This document shows, one piece after another, positions 51,327 to 62,100 of a stretch of 64,000 nt of DNA; within the stretch, counting starts at the first letter, position 1, and the number at the start of each line of letters is the position of its first letter. The position numbers were made by a program, and so were the translations under genes. Source of the stretch: Bacteroidaceae bacterium (GTDB lineage: Bacteria; Bacteroidota; Bacteroidia; Bacteroidales; Bacteroidaceae); NCBI GenBank assembly GCA_017466325.1, contig JAFTUK010000005.1, positions 86,227-150,226 of the forward strand. The letters run 5' to 3'. The notes beneath the pieces were generated by a model that made no database searches, was not told the DNA's origin, and saw only the letters and a program-made list of their open reading frames with translations.

Positions 51327-54059
51327 ATGAAAAAATATTTATTGTTATTCTTGGTTGTTCTGTTGGCATCTGTGGATGTTTGTGCACAAAGGTATAATGT
51401 GTACATTAAGCAAGCGGATGGCTCTCCTGCTATGCAAGTAGATGTGTATTCTTTTGCAAGGGAGAGTTTGGCGAAGGCATCATATGCAAAATATAAGGAA
51501 TTGCATTATGTTGATGATTCAAAAGCAATGGAGACAACCCGTACTAACAATGAGGGCTATTGTGTCATTACTTGTGACAGGGAGGGCTACATTGTTGTCG
51601 ATGATGCTATGTTGAAGAATCCCCAACTTTATTCTGTTGCTAAATTGGCGGGAAATGGTATAGATATTCATATCGTATTGCCTGCCAGGAAGGATGCTGG
51701 TAAGACCAGGAAAAATGAGGCGGGAGAAATGGAGACGGATTTGGATCAGGTAGAAAAGGTTCAGGCTCTTCCCCCTCCTCCCCCAGCTCCCCCTATTCCT
51801 TATAGCTATGGACGTAAGAAAACAATTGGTGGCCATTTTACCATAGATGCGGATTTGGCAAGGAATGATGCCCGTTTTGTTGTATTTCCCAGGGTTTTCT
51901 TTCCGGCACAGGATTCTGTGTTGTATCTGAAACCAACTGTCGTAGATGGTGCGTCGTATCGTGAGTCAATGGAGAGGCGTATGGGCTTTGACTTTACAAA
52001 TGATAAGCTTGACCCCTATCATTTTGATAAGTCTTTTGAGATGCAAGCCCATGGCGAGGATATGTTTCTTTATACTCAGAATATAGAAGTTGATAAGGGG
52101 GTTGCTTATCATGCTGATGCTCAAATTTGGTATGAGGATTACAATGGCGTGTATCATAGGTATAACCAGAAACTTCAAGATGGTAAGGAGGCGGAACCTA
52201 TGCGCTTCTTGGATTGGGAAGCTGCAAAGCGTTCTGTTGTAATAGATACTGTACAGTATAAAAAGGTTGGAAAGATGGAAACGCATAAGGTTCCTGCCAA
52301 TTTCAAATTGGATTTTGAGGTTGGTAAGGAGTCTTTGAATATGAATGATTCTCTGACTATGCTTGAATGTAACAAAATGCTTGATATGCTTAGGCAAAGC
52401 CGTGGCAGTGACAATAATGTCACTGTTCTGGGTATAACAGTTAGAGGTTATTCTTCTCCAGAAGGTCAGTTCGCAAGAAACCGTATGTTGTCCAGAGGGC
52501 GTGCAAATACGGTTGTTAATTTGATCAAGAGAGAATTTCCCAACCTCTCTCGTGAGATTAAAGCAGAGTTGGACGAGAATGATAACGTTGTACCATGGCA
52601 GGCTGTTGCTGATGTGATGAAAAAGAGCACCGACCCTGTCGTATTGAACTATGCTTCTATTATAGATAATGTATTAGAGCGTAAGAGCGGTTATGATGCT
52701 CCTCAGTCGGAACTTAGAACCCATAAGGAATTGTGGGCATACGTTAAGGATAGCGTCTTGCCGTCTGTCAGAAGAACGGAGATTGTTACAGAATTACAAT
52801 TGACAAGAATTCTTCCTTTGGAGGAGATTATTCAACGTTATAATACAGATGCTGATTTTCGTGCAGGACGTGGAATAACTCAGGCTCAGGATTATATGTA
52901 TTATGAGTTGATGTGTTGGCTTGCCAAAAATGAGGATTGGGATGGATTGTACACAATATCCAAGGCTGTGTATGAAAGTCCTGCAATGGTGGAAATGGGT
53001 AAGCAGAAGCATGTTAGAAGAGGACGAATGAATAGAAATCAGGATGCAGTAGGTGGTGATACTGTTGAAACATACGTAAAGTCACGTCCTGGTTACGTTT
53101 ATTTAGGAATTAAGTCCGACCTTAAGGATGCGTCAGATAAGGTTGTATATAAATTGAATGATCGTGTTATAGAGAACGAGTCTGCGCAAAAGCCGGGTAA
53201 GTATAATTTCTCAATTTGTATGGGTGATGTTGTTTTATACAGTCAGCAGATTGAGTTGGTTTCATCAAAACCTCATGTTTTGACTGTTGGGTTGGAATCA
53301 GAAACATCGTCATATCCCTATCCTTTGGCTGCATACTATTACGCATCTTCCTTATTGCATAAGGGTGAGGTGGATACTAAGATAATTCGTCAGTATTTAG
53401 ATGACGGTGCGGTTAATAGAAAAAACTGGGGACAGATTCAGTTTAATGATATAGCAATGATTACAACTCAAATACTTATGCACTGTCAAGATGGTGACTT
53501 CAACTCGGCTAATCGATTGATAGTTAAGTATAATTTGAGTGCAGATGATCCTAAGTTGAAACCACTGATTATGTTTGTCAGGTGTTTGGCAGGTGAATTC
53601 CTGACAAACACGGAAATCCAAGATTACGTCAAATCAACTTCTTTGATGAATCGGGCCGTAGTTTTGGCTGCTTTGGAGAATTGGGATGATGCATTGGAGA
53701 TTCTAAATGATTCAATGCCGCAGGAGGATGTCAGAGTTCAGTATCTGAAGGCGATTTGTAAGTTTAAGGATTTGGGAAGTACGATGATTCAACCAGATCA
53801 TGATCCTTACAATAGCAGTGCGGTCTTTATTGACGAAGAGTCTGGTGCCATTGGTGATCCTTTTGCTGCTCCAATGTTAAAGGCATTTGAATTGGATGAG
53901 TCAAATGTAGAATATATAAAGACAGATGGATATTTCAATGATGCATATAGATTATTGGTATTGTATTTCTGGAAGAGATTGAGCGAAGGTATGAAAATCA
54001 CGGACGTTGCAAAGGAGTATGATGCTTTGGTTAATGAGCGTGCCAAATCAGCAAATTGA
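51327..54059 (+). CDS. Exported OmpA-like protein, first gene of the envelope cluster (910 aa)
   Basis: A signal peptide (MKKYLLLFLVVLLASVDVCA, then Q) precedes an N-terminal carboxypeptidase-regulatory-like strand region (about 20-120) and a proline run (PPPPPAPPIPYSYG, about 150). Residues 320-410 look like an OmpA-type peptidoglycan-binding domain (FKLDFEVGKESLNMNDSLTM; VRGYSSPEGQFARNRMLSRG). The C-terminal 400 residues are helical, with pairs such as LMHCQDGDFNSANRLIVKYN that could be TPRs. OmpA-plus-TPR fusions tether complexes to the cell wall (PorE is one example), but this is not a PorE orthologue I can confirm. It is AT-rich and 61 bases upstream of the next gene. Confidence 0.7.
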   Translation: MKKYLLLFLVVLLASVDVCAQRYNVYIKQADGSPAMQVDVYSFARESLAKASYAKYKELHYVDDSKAMETTRTNNEGYCVITCDREGYIVVDDAMLKNPQLYSVAKLAGNGIDIHIVLPARKDAGKTRKNEAGEMETDLDQVEKVQALPPPPPAPPIPYSYGRKKTIGGHFTIDADLARNDARFVVFPRVFFPAQDSVLYLKPTVVDGASYRESMERRMGFDFTNDKLDPYHFDKSFEMQAHGEDMFLYTQNIEVDKGVAYHADAQIWYEDYNGVYHRYNQKLQDGKEAEPMRFLDWEAAKRSVVIDTVQYKKVGKMETHKVPANFKLDFEVGKESLNMNDSLTMLECNKMLDMLRQSRGSDNNVTVLGITVRGYSSPEGQFARNRMLSRGRANTVVNLIKREFPNLSREIKAELDENDNVVPWQAVADVMKKSTDPVVLNYASIIDNVLERKSGYDAPQSELRTHKELWAYVKDSVLPSVRRTEIVTELQLTRILPLEEIIQRYNTDADFRAGRGITQAQDYMYYELMCWLAKNEDWDGLYTISKAVYESPAMVEMGKQKHVRRGRMNRNQDAVGGDTVETYVKSRPGYVYLGIKSDLKDASDKVVYKLNDRVIENESAQKPGKYNFSICMGDVVLYSQQIELVSSKPHVLTVGLESETSSYPYPLAAYYYASSLLHKGEVDTKIIRQYLDDGAVNRKNWGQIQFNDIAMITTQILMHCQDGDFNSANRLIVKYNLSADDPKLKPLIMFVRCLAGEFLTNTEIQDYVKSTSLMNRAVVLAALENWDDALEILNDSMPQEDVRVQYLKAICKFKDLGSTMIQPDHDPYNSSAVFIDEESGAIGDPFAAPMLKAFELDESNVEYIKTDGYFNDAYRLLVLYFWKRLSEGMKITDVAKEYDALVNERAKSAN

Positions 54060-54120
54060 TTGCATTATTCTTTAAAACATAATAGAAAAATAAAACAGAA
54101 TAATATAGACGATATAGTAT

Positions 54121-54840
54121 ATGTGTTGTTATATGAAACGTAGTGCCCTTATATTTTTGTTAATTCATGGCTTTGTTTCTTTTGTCTATGCCCAAAAACA
54201 ACAGTTAGAGGCTGTAGATTTAGGACTTAGTGTCAATTGGGCCAATATGAACGTCGGAGCTAAATCGCCTGAGGAGTATGGCAACTATTTCGCATGGGGT
54301 GAGATAGAGGAGAAGAGATATTATTATGAGTATATATCATCTAAACACATTGATGTCAATGTTGAAGGTGTGGGTACCTTGGGCGCCTCTTCTGTATCGT
54401 CAGCAGTGACTAAGTATTCTAAAATGGATCGTAAAACCGTTTTAGACAATGAAGATGATTGCGCCAATCGTATAATGGGATCAAAATGGAATGTTCCGAC
54501 TAAGGAGCAGATGCAAGAGCTTATAGATAACTGTGAATGGACTTATATTATTAAAAACGGAACAAGCGGTATATTAGTTAAAAGTAAGGTTAACGACAAT
54601 TCCATTTTCTTGCCTTTAGCAGGTTATAAGACTGGTCACCGTACTAAGGGAACTATTAGACAATATTGTTCAACAGAGGCATTTTATTGGACATCATCAC
54701 TCAATTATGATGAAAGCGTAGATTCAAAGAAGAGCAGTGTTTTGCAGGCACATGCTCTGTATATGAAAAGTACAAGTCATACCTTGATGCCTTTTCATAG
54801 GGCAAATGGTTGTGTCGTGAGAGCCGTGTGTAAGAAGTAG
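54121..54840 (+). CDS. Exported FISUMP-domain protein (239 aa)
   Basis: After a signal peptide (MKRSALIFLLIHGFVSFVYA, ATG at 54133, with an alternative ATG at 54121) the mature part is one Fibrobacter succinogenes major paralogous (FISUMP) domain. It contains VDLGLSVNWANMNVGAKSPE, YGNYFAWGE, GSKWNVPTKEQMQELIDN, LPLAGYKT, AFYWTSS and CVVRAV at the end. These C-type-lectin-like domains occur on surface lipoproteins; no lipobox is present here. It is 21 bases before the TPR-like gene. It may provide the exposed or ligand-binding part of the assembly. Confidence 0.8.
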   Translation: MCCYMKRSALIFLLIHGFVSFVYAQKQQLEAVDLGLSVNWANMNVGAKSPEEYGNYFAWGEIEEKRYYYEYISSKHIDVNVEGVGTLGASSVSSAVTKYSKMDRKTVLDNEDDCANRIMGSKWNVPTKEQMQELIDNCEWTYIIKNGTSGILVKSKVNDNSIFLPLAGYKTGHRTKGTIRQYCSTEAFYWTSSLNYDESVDSKKSSVLQAHALYMKSTSHTLMPFHRANGCVVRAVCKK

Positions 54841-54861
54841 GACAACATAAGACAAGATGTT

Positions 54862-56523
54862 ATGAAACATAATATAAGATTTTTCGGTTTAATTTTTCTT
54901 TGTTTGTCAGTAGTTGTGAGTATTCAGGCTCAATTGCCAGAAAAAGGTGATTGGAAGACTCGTGTTGGTGTTAAGACTCCCGACAAGGTACAGGGTTGGG
55001 TTCAGGATGTATTTGATAATCCCCCCATGTCTAATGCTAGTTCAGATTTGGATTCCGCATCTTTTCTGAAGTACTATTTGTCTTTTGGAAAATTGGTAGA
55101 TAATGCTCCATATGTTCTTTATCATTTATATTCAGGTGCTTTTTCTGAGATGCAGGCTGGTCGTAAAGACTCTACTAGCATTTATGACCGAATGATATCA
55201 TCTCAGTCAGATCCTGCGATTAAAATGATGATTGTGGACGATATTTTGAAATTAGGTCGTAATTTCATTGATAATTTGGATAGCGTTAATGTCGTTCGCA
55301 ATAATCGCGATACAACAGAAAAGGCAGCTGATGATACTCTAAGTTTGCCGGTGGCTATGACAAAATATGCTCACCTGTATTACAAGTATGCGAGTAATCC
55401 CGCATACTATCCAGCACATTTGTACGATATTGAGCAAGCAAGAGAAAACTACAGAAGTGCTTTTATGATGCTTCGTAAAAGAAATATTGATCCAGGAAGT
55501 GAGCTTGAGGGTTTTTATGTAAATGAGTACTACAAGACATGTGAAGAACTATTCAAGTCCGATGAAGAAAAGTATTATGAACAGTTTTTGGAAGACTACT
55601 TGGAAATTGTGCAGACTTGCGATAATCTTCTCATTCCTTTTTATGATATTCCTGATTCAATTAAAAACTACTCTAAAGAATCAAAATATCATAAGTTCCG
55701 TAGTTATAATTACTACACCAATCATAATGTAGAAGGTGTTAAGGCTTTGTTCAAGGCTAGTGGTGCTGCTACTCCTGAGCGTTTGAACGATTATTACATG
55801 GCACAGTTGAAGGAGCATCGGAAGGATACTGCTTATCTTAATAGAGCCATCAATGTGTTAAATGAAAATAATTGTTCTCAGACTCCAGCCTTTTATTCAT
55901 ATTGCGAGGCTTCTTATATGATAAGACCTACTTATATGAATTGTATAGGTTGTGCTTTTGCAAGTAAGGAAGATGGGATGCGTGATGACATGATTAAATA
56001 TTTTTTGGAGGCTTATGATCTTGCAAGTACAGACTTGCAGAGAGGACTTATTGCTTATCAAATTGGTTGTGCTAACAATACTCCAATTCCCACAACGGAC
56101 ATAAAATCTGCAGAGTATTCTAAATGGGTGGATAATATGAACACGGCGTATTCTAATCTAAAGAAAGTGCTTGATGTTCAGATGGCATTTGGTGAAAGTT
56201 CCAGTATACAGGTTAGGGAAATTCCAGCTCGTACTGCTTTTGAATTGGCTCAGAATCGTTATCGTCTGCGTTATACTTTGACATCTATCGCAGAGATGGA
56301 TGAGGCTGCAGGTTATGTAAAATTAGCAATGGAGGCTGCACCAGATTTGTATAATAATCCTGCTAACCAAATAGGACCAAAACTAATGGCTCAAATTACA
56401 GAAAGACGCCAGAAACTTGTTGCAGATGCTAAAAATGCAAGCATTCGTAAGGCTCAGGAAAAGGCATATGCTGAATACCTTAAGAAAAAGCAGGCTGAGG
56501 AAGCATTCTGGAATCAGCATTAA
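54862..56523 (+). CDS. Exported helical-repeat protein of the envelope cluster (553 aa)
   Basis: A signal peptide (MKHNIRFFGLIFLCLSVVVS, cleaved after QAQ) precedes an almost all-helical protein with TPR-like spacing (MTKYAHLYYKYASNPAYYPA; MIKYFLEAYDLASTDLQRGL; VKLAMEAAPDLYNNPANQIG). The C-terminus is a long charged helix (RRQKLVADAKNASIRKAQEK then AEYLKKKQAEEAF). Four Cys in two close pairs (NCSQ, SYCE, MNCIGCAF) could form disulfides in the periplasm. It is a likely scaffold. The family is unknown to me; similar proteins of this size sit beside DUF3575/OmpA genes in other Bacteroidales by my recollection. Confidence 0.65.
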   Translation: MKHNIRFFGLIFLCLSVVVSIQAQLPEKGDWKTRVGVKTPDKVQGWVQDVFDNPPMSNASSDLDSASFLKYYLSFGKLVDNAPYVLYHLYSGAFSEMQAGRKDSTSIYDRMISSQSDPAIKMMIVDDILKLGRNFIDNLDSVNVVRNNRDTTEKAADDTLSLPVAMTKYAHLYYKYASNPAYYPAHLYDIEQARENYRSAFMMLRKRNIDPGSELEGFYVNEYYKTCEELFKSDEEKYYEQFLEDYLEIVQTCDNLLIPFYDIPDSIKNYSKESKYHKFRSYNYYTNHNVEGVKALFKASGAATPERLNDYYMAQLKEHRKDTAYLNRAINVLNENNCSQTPAFYSYCEASYMIRPTYMNCIGCAFASKEDGMRDDMIKYFLEAYDLASTDLQRGLIAYQIGCANNTPIPTTDIKSAEYSKWVDNMNTAYSNLKKVLDVQMAFGESSSIQVREIPARTAFELAQNRYRLRYTLTSIAEMDEAAGYVKLAMEAAPDLYNNPANQIGPKLMAQITERRQKLVADAKNASIRKAQEKAYAEYLKKKQAEEAFWNQH

Positions 56524-56590
56524 TAATTCGTATTTTCAGAGATGAAATTACAAATCTTGCATACATAATATATATATAAAGTTTCAACCA

Positions 56591-58510
56591 ATGAATTATT
56601 ATCACTTTATCCATAATTTTTGTGGTAGAGCATTTACTATATTACTATTGTCTTTTTGTGTAGGACTAAGTGTCTCTGCGCAGAACGACGATAATAATAT
56701 AGAAATACCTGTTGAGGCACAGCAGTTTTTTGATAAGTTGGTTCCAAAGAAGGATACAACAAATACAGAGGAACTAAAAAAATATAGGCAGGACAAGTTC
56801 ATTAAACGTATCAGCATCCATACCAATATAGTAGATTGGGCAACTCTTGTTCCTAATATTGGTTTGGAGATTGACTTGAAGGATTCTCCAAGGAATAACT
56901 ATAGTGTTTCTATATATGGTAAGTATAATGGTAGCCCTACTCTGGGTAAACTTGTCTATAATGTTGCCGCTGTTAGATTAGAAGGCCGAAAGTATTGGCG
57001 TACAGGAACACGTGGTAAGGGTAATGGTAGTGGTGAGTATTATCTTATGCCAGAATACATTGTTGACTCATTGGCAGGAAGCAAATATGTACTTGATTCA
57101 ATTGGTCGTAAGGCCAAGAAGGTAGGTGTGAAATTTTCTGATGAATATCCAGATAGGTCCCAAGAATATAAGGATAGTTTGGATAGTCAAATGGATTCTC
57201 TTGGCTTGAACAAGAATGGTTTACGTAACTGGTTTTACAATACTTATAATAAGTTTACCCGAAATGTAACGTCTGGACGAGGTGTAGATAATCCCAAAAA
57301 TTGGCGTGCTTACTATTTGGGTATATGGGCAGGCTTTGACGATTGGAATGTATCTCTGACAGGCAATGGCAAGCGTGGACAGGGGTTAGGCCTGGGTATC
57401 CTTGGTGGTTACACCATCCCTTTGCTTCCACAGAAGTATCCTAAGGAGGGAAGCTTGGACTTGGACTTGGGTTTGGCTATTGGTGTGAAGGGTGTTAAAT
57501 ACGATGCTTATACCTATGTTGCTGCCAATCCGGAAGGACAGAGATATGTTGACAACCCTGCAAAATCACAGACCTCATGGAAAATCGTTCCATATCCTGT
57601 TATTCAGGATATTCATGTCAGTTTGGTTTGGCGATTCCGCGGCATAAAGAATAAGGTTGACAGATCCTTGATTGATGATTACTTCAAGAAAGTTGCTAAA
57701 ATTGAAGAAACCAGAAATTCTTTATATAACAAGGAAAACTATGTTAAAACACCTGCAAGACAAAAGTTAGAGGAGTTAATATTAGCAAGACTGCATAATA
57801 AATCTGACTCTACAGAGTTTTGGGATTACTTCCACAAGCGTCGTTTGGATAACGCAAGGAGACTTAATCCGGATACCGTATTTACTGATGCTGATCAACT
57901 TCTGTACCTTAAGATTGTCAATAAGGTTGATACTACAGAAGCCAAATTGATGTTGAAGCGTTTTAAGGAGGAAACCAAAGATAGTCTTGAACGAGTTGCA
58001 CGACAGGCTCGCCGTGACAGTATAGCAACAGCTGATTCTATAAGCAAGCAGCTTAGAATTAATGCCCGCCAGGCTCGAAGAGACAGTATTGCCGCAGCAG
58101 ATTCTATAAGTAGGGCGTTGAGACTGGCCCGAAGAGACAGCATTGCAACTGCCGATTCAATAGCAGAGGCATTGAGAGATGCTTCAAGACAGTTTAAGCG
58201 TGACAGCATAGCTGCAGCCGATTCCATAGCTAAGGCATTACGAATAGCCCGAAGAGATAGTATAGCTGCCGCCGATTCTATAGCCGATGCTTTGAGAGAG
58301 GCAGAAAGGAAGGCCAGACGTGACAGTATAGCTGCTGCCGATTCCCTGGCAAAGGCTATGAAGAAGGAGGGGCGTAAGAATAAAGCCAAGAAAAAGAAGG
58401 ACAAGGATGCTCCTGCCGAAGAGTCTGGAAATTCTGCCGAGACACCGGTTCTTCCAGTAGGTGAAGATGAGGATGCCCAGCAGGGAGATGTTAAAAAAGA
58501 CGAGGAATAA
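56591..58510 (+). CDS. DUF3575-type protein with a six-fold RRDSIAxADS helical repeat (639 aa)
   Basis: A signal peptide (ending VGLSVSAQ) is followed by a beta-barrel-like domain (about 75-365): IHTNIVDWATLVPNIGLEID is the DUF3575 signature, and GLGLGILGGYTIPLLPQKYP and VSLVWRFRG are later strands. Residues 470-600 contain six units of the pattern RRDSIA(A/T)ADS(I/L)-x2-ALR, spaced 17-21 residues. They are strongly charged and helical, followed by a Lys/Glu tail. The unit repeats at the DNA level too (58010-58350). I infer an outer-membrane barrel with a long periplasmic arm. It starts 67 bases after the previous gene. Confidence 0.72.
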   Translation: MNYYHFIHNFCGRAFTILLLSFCVGLSVSAQNDDNNIEIPVEAQQFFDKLVPKKDTTNTEELKKYRQDKFIKRISIHTNIVDWATLVPNIGLEIDLKDSPRNNYSVSIYGKYNGSPTLGKLVYNVAAVRLEGRKYWRTGTRGKGNGSGEYYLMPEYIVDSLAGSKYVLDSIGRKAKKVGVKFSDEYPDRSQEYKDSLDSQMDSLGLNKNGLRNWFYNTYNKFTRNVTSGRGVDNPKNWRAYYLGIWAGFDDWNVSLTGNGKRGQGLGLGILGGYTIPLLPQKYPKEGSLDLDLGLAIGVKGVKYDAYTYVAANPEGQRYVDNPAKSQTSWKIVPYPVIQDIHVSLVWRFRGIKNKVDRSLIDDYFKKVAKIEETRNSLYNKENYVKTPARQKLEELILARLHNKSDSTEFWDYFHKRRLDNARRLNPDTVFTDADQLLYLKIVNKVDTTEAKLMLKRFKEETKDSLERVARQARRDSIATADSISKQLRINARQARRDSIAAADSISRALRLARRDSIATADSIAEALRDASRQFKRDSIAAADSIAKALRIARRDSIAAADSIADALREAERKARRDSIAAADSLAKAMKKEGRKNKAKKKKDKDAPAEESGNSAETPVLPVGEDEDAQQGDVKKDEE

Positions 58511-58581
58511 TCTGTTGAATGATATTTCAGAATACGGAGATTTGACGTTGTAGAAAGAATTTAGAATCTGAAGCCGTTAAT

Positions 58582-59127
58582 ATGATAAAGATTAAAAAGA
58601 TACTTGTGGTTGCTCTGTTGGCAATGACATCGAGCATCGCACATGGGCAACTGATTGCAGTGAAAACCAATGCGCTTATGGATGTGGCCATGGCTCCAAA
58701 TATTGGTTTGGAAGTTGCCTTAGGTAATAACATTTCTGTTGCAGCAAATGGTTTTGCCAGTTGGAATATATATGGTATGAAGGCTAAGACCTATGGTTTT
58801 ATACCGGAATTCCGTTATTGGCTGTACGGTAACACGTTCTCAAAACTGTTTGTCGGTGCAGGTGCTACAATGGCTCACTACGACGTTTCCGTGTCTGACT
58901 ATAACTACTATGGCTCGACATACGGCATAGGTGTGAATGTAGGTTACAACCTGTGGCTTTCAAAGCACTGGAGTGTGGAGTTTCACGGTGGCGTAGGTGG
59001 TTATTATTATCATCATGCCCGTACCGAGATGTCTGTTCCCAGACCAGAATTGCCAGAGTATAATGCAAGTGGTTGGACGGTCCTTCCTTATCAATTAGGT
59101 ATTAGTTTCGTATATATAATAAAATGA
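58582..59127 (+). CDS. DUF3575 single-module outer-membrane protein (181 aa)
   Basis: The product has a signal peptide (MIKIKKILVVALLAMTSSIA, cleaved after HGQ) and one compact barrel: AVKTNALMDVAMAPNIGLEV (the DUF3575 start), IPEFRYWLYGN, KLFVGAGATMAHYDVSVSDY, GIGVNVGYNLWLSKHWSVEF and the closing strand QLGISFVYIIK. It has the size of an eight-stranded OmpA-like barrel. Its stop overlaps the ATG of the giant barrel protein (ATGA at 59124-59127), so the two are made together in coupled amounts. Confidence 0.82.
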   Translation: MIKIKKILVVALLAMTSSIAHGQLIAVKTNALMDVAMAPNIGLEVALGNNISVAANGFASWNIYGMKAKTYGFIPEFRYWLYGNTFSKLFVGAGATMAHYDVSVSDYNYYGSTYGIGVNVGYNLWLSKHWSVEFHGGVGGYYYHHARTEMSVPRPELPEYNASGWTVLPYQLGISFVYIIK

Positions 59128-62100
59128 GGTTAAGATTTTTAGATATGACAGGATTTCTTTCGCTTGTGACAAGCAAAAAGGGAAATCTGATGCTACTTCT
59201 TATGTCCGTGGGCATGCAGTGTTCGTATGCTCAGACGAATGCCGATTCCTTGTCTGTGTCCGATGAGGAACCAATAGAGGTTGTGGCACCTAAGAAGTAT
59301 GTTGATTTCACACCCGAGGAGGTTCAGTTGCAAGATAGGTACAGACCTACTGAAAATGACTACCTCTTTCCTTCTAAGTGGTGGAGACGTATGTACTTTG
59401 GCTTTGGTGGCGGACTGAATGTGGTTACAGATAATGCGAGCAGTTCCTTTCAACCTCAGTACTACGGATTTTTGGGTTACAAGTTCTCTCCGATTCATAG
59501 TTTGAGGGGTAAGTTCTCCATTGCCAATTATGAACTGGCGAATACCGGTACTTCTGTTGGTACTTATGGTTTTGGCCTTGAATATCTGGCTAACCTCTCT
59601 AATTTTGTCAATGGATACAATCCGAGGGGTCGCGTATTTGATGTCAGCACCGTTATGGGAGTTGGTATGATATATTCGTCCAAGGGTTTGCCCAAGAACA
59701 TGCTGCCTTATGCAACGTTAGGTTTCAATCTTAATGCACATTTGTCAAGTAATGTGGATTTCTTTGTTGAGCCTTATGCTGGTATTATGGGTTCTGCGGA
59801 AGATGTTTTTGGTCGTAAATCTTCGGAGAAAATAAATCTGCAGTATGGCGTAAATGCCGGCGTACAGTTTAACCTGAACGAACGTTTCAACAGATATGAA
59901 AATTCTGATAGCGTTTATCGCCTTCCTTTCGTTGACGTTAGTATAGGCGCTATCGCTTCTGGATATAGCGGTGGCTTGCTACACAGAAGCGGTGTTAACT
60001 ATCAGGCAGCTTTAGGTATGTGGATAAATCCGGTGTTGGGTGTAAGAGTCGGTTTGCAGGGCCAGTCACATCATTGGTACTCTGGAGCAAAGTACTTGAG
60101 TGGTGTTAAGGTAACAGAAAATAAAGACCAGGTATTGTTCGGTGGTCGTGCTGAGTTGATGATCAACCCTCTGAATATCTCCAAGAAGTGGCGTGACAAG
60201 CAGGGAGGTCATGATTTCGAGCTGAACCTGCTGGCCGGTGCTGATTTGGGTGGAACTATGAGAGCATATGTGCCTAAGTCACCAAGTAACATTGCGTTCT
60301 ACTATGGTATGACAGGTGCGTTGCAGTTCCTGTATAGGATCAATAATCCTGGAACTTATATATACTTTGAACCTCGTTACTCAACTGCTACATACGATAT
60401 TACCAAAACTGACAATTCTGTAACGTCTCATACCAATCATTTCATGTCTTTGAATGTTGGTACGCGTGTTTACATGAACTACAATGCATTTACCAATAGA
60501 GATGATGATTACTTTGAACCACATTGGTGGGCTGGTGTTGACATCGGTGGTGTTAAATGGCAACGTAGCAAAACTTACACAACTGGTGGATTGGGTGTCA
60601 ATCCCTCATTTGGCTTGAATGTAGGCTATGATTGGAGGAGATTGGCATCATTCCGTGCACAATTGAGTTACCAAAGACTGTATGACACACATCAGGCATC
60701 ATATAAGGGAATGAATGAAAACAATGTTCCCAAAAAGGGTTATGGCCTTTGGAACAGTGCATACAACCTTATGGATTTGCGCTTGTCCTACATGATGAAT
60801 TTAAGCACTCTGTTCCAGGGATATAACGAAGACCGCAAATTGAATCTTTGGTGGACAGTCGGTCCAACTGTATCTTATGTTTTCAGTCAGAATGACTCAT
60901 ATGTCGAGGGACAGAAGAATCCTGCACCTGATTTGAAGGATATTGAATTGTCAGACCATAAGGCTGGAAATATATCTCCGGGTATGTCAACATCTTTGAT
61001 GGCATCCTTAAGGGTGGCAAGACAGATGGATATTACGGCAGAGGCTTTTGGACAGTATAATTTCATTGCTGGAACCAACCCAGGTAGTCGTCCCCGTATG
61101 AACAATGTAAAGTACGGAGTCAGCTTAGGTACAAGATATCATTTTGTGCCTGGTCAGTTGAAACTTCATGGTAATAGCGATTACAAGGAATTCTTCTTTG
61201 ATGCAGGTCTTGGATGGACCAGCAATAGCCTGTCTACTTTGCATAATGCGGGTACAGCATACAGTGCTGCGCTCGGTAAGTGGTTCAATCCATTGCTTGG
61301 TATGCGTCTCGGTTTGAATGGTAATACCTTTAAGCATGCGACAGAAATCCGACAGGTTAACGGTGTGGATTTGCGTTATGCAAAGAGCATGGCTACAGTT
61401 GGCGCTCGTGCAGAACTGTTGGTGAATCCCCTGAATTTATTCAATTCATGGCGTGAGAAACCCGGAGGTCATGATTTTGACATGAATCTGTTGGTTGGTG
61501 CAGATCTGGGCGGTGTTGCCAAGAATGGTTATGGCAGATTCTATGGTATGTACTATGGAGTTACTTCTGCGATGCAGTTCTTGTATCGTATTAACAATCC
61601 TGGTACTTACATTTATCTTGAACCAAGATATCTTTCAGCAAGGTATGATGCTCCCTATGAAGGAACAAACATAGAGCATAAGGTTAAGGACAATCTGTTC
61701 TCCATGAACATTGGTGTTCGTACGTATATGACAGATCCTTCGTTCACTCCAAAGAATTCTGATGAGATGATTCCCGGATGGTGGATGGGAGCAGATTTTG
61801 GCGGAATGAAGATTCAGCGTTCTTCCATTTATACAAAGCCTGGTGGATTAGGATTGAATCCTTCTGTAAGTTTGTCTGTAGGTTATGATTGGAAACCGTT
61901 AGTTTCTTTCCGTACCCAACTTAGCTATCAGCATTATTCAGAATATACCAAATCCAATTACACAGGTATAACTGCTGAGAATAAAGTTGTTAAGGGTAAT
62001 GGGTTGTGGAATCGTAATTACAATATTCTGGATTGGCGTTTTGCTTACATGCTGAACCTCAATAACTTCTTCCAGGGATATAATCCTGACAGAAAGTTCA

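Noticed and set aside
58010-58360. Possible CRISPR or intergenic repeat
   Set aside because: The repeat is in-frame coding sequence giving a regular peptide pattern.
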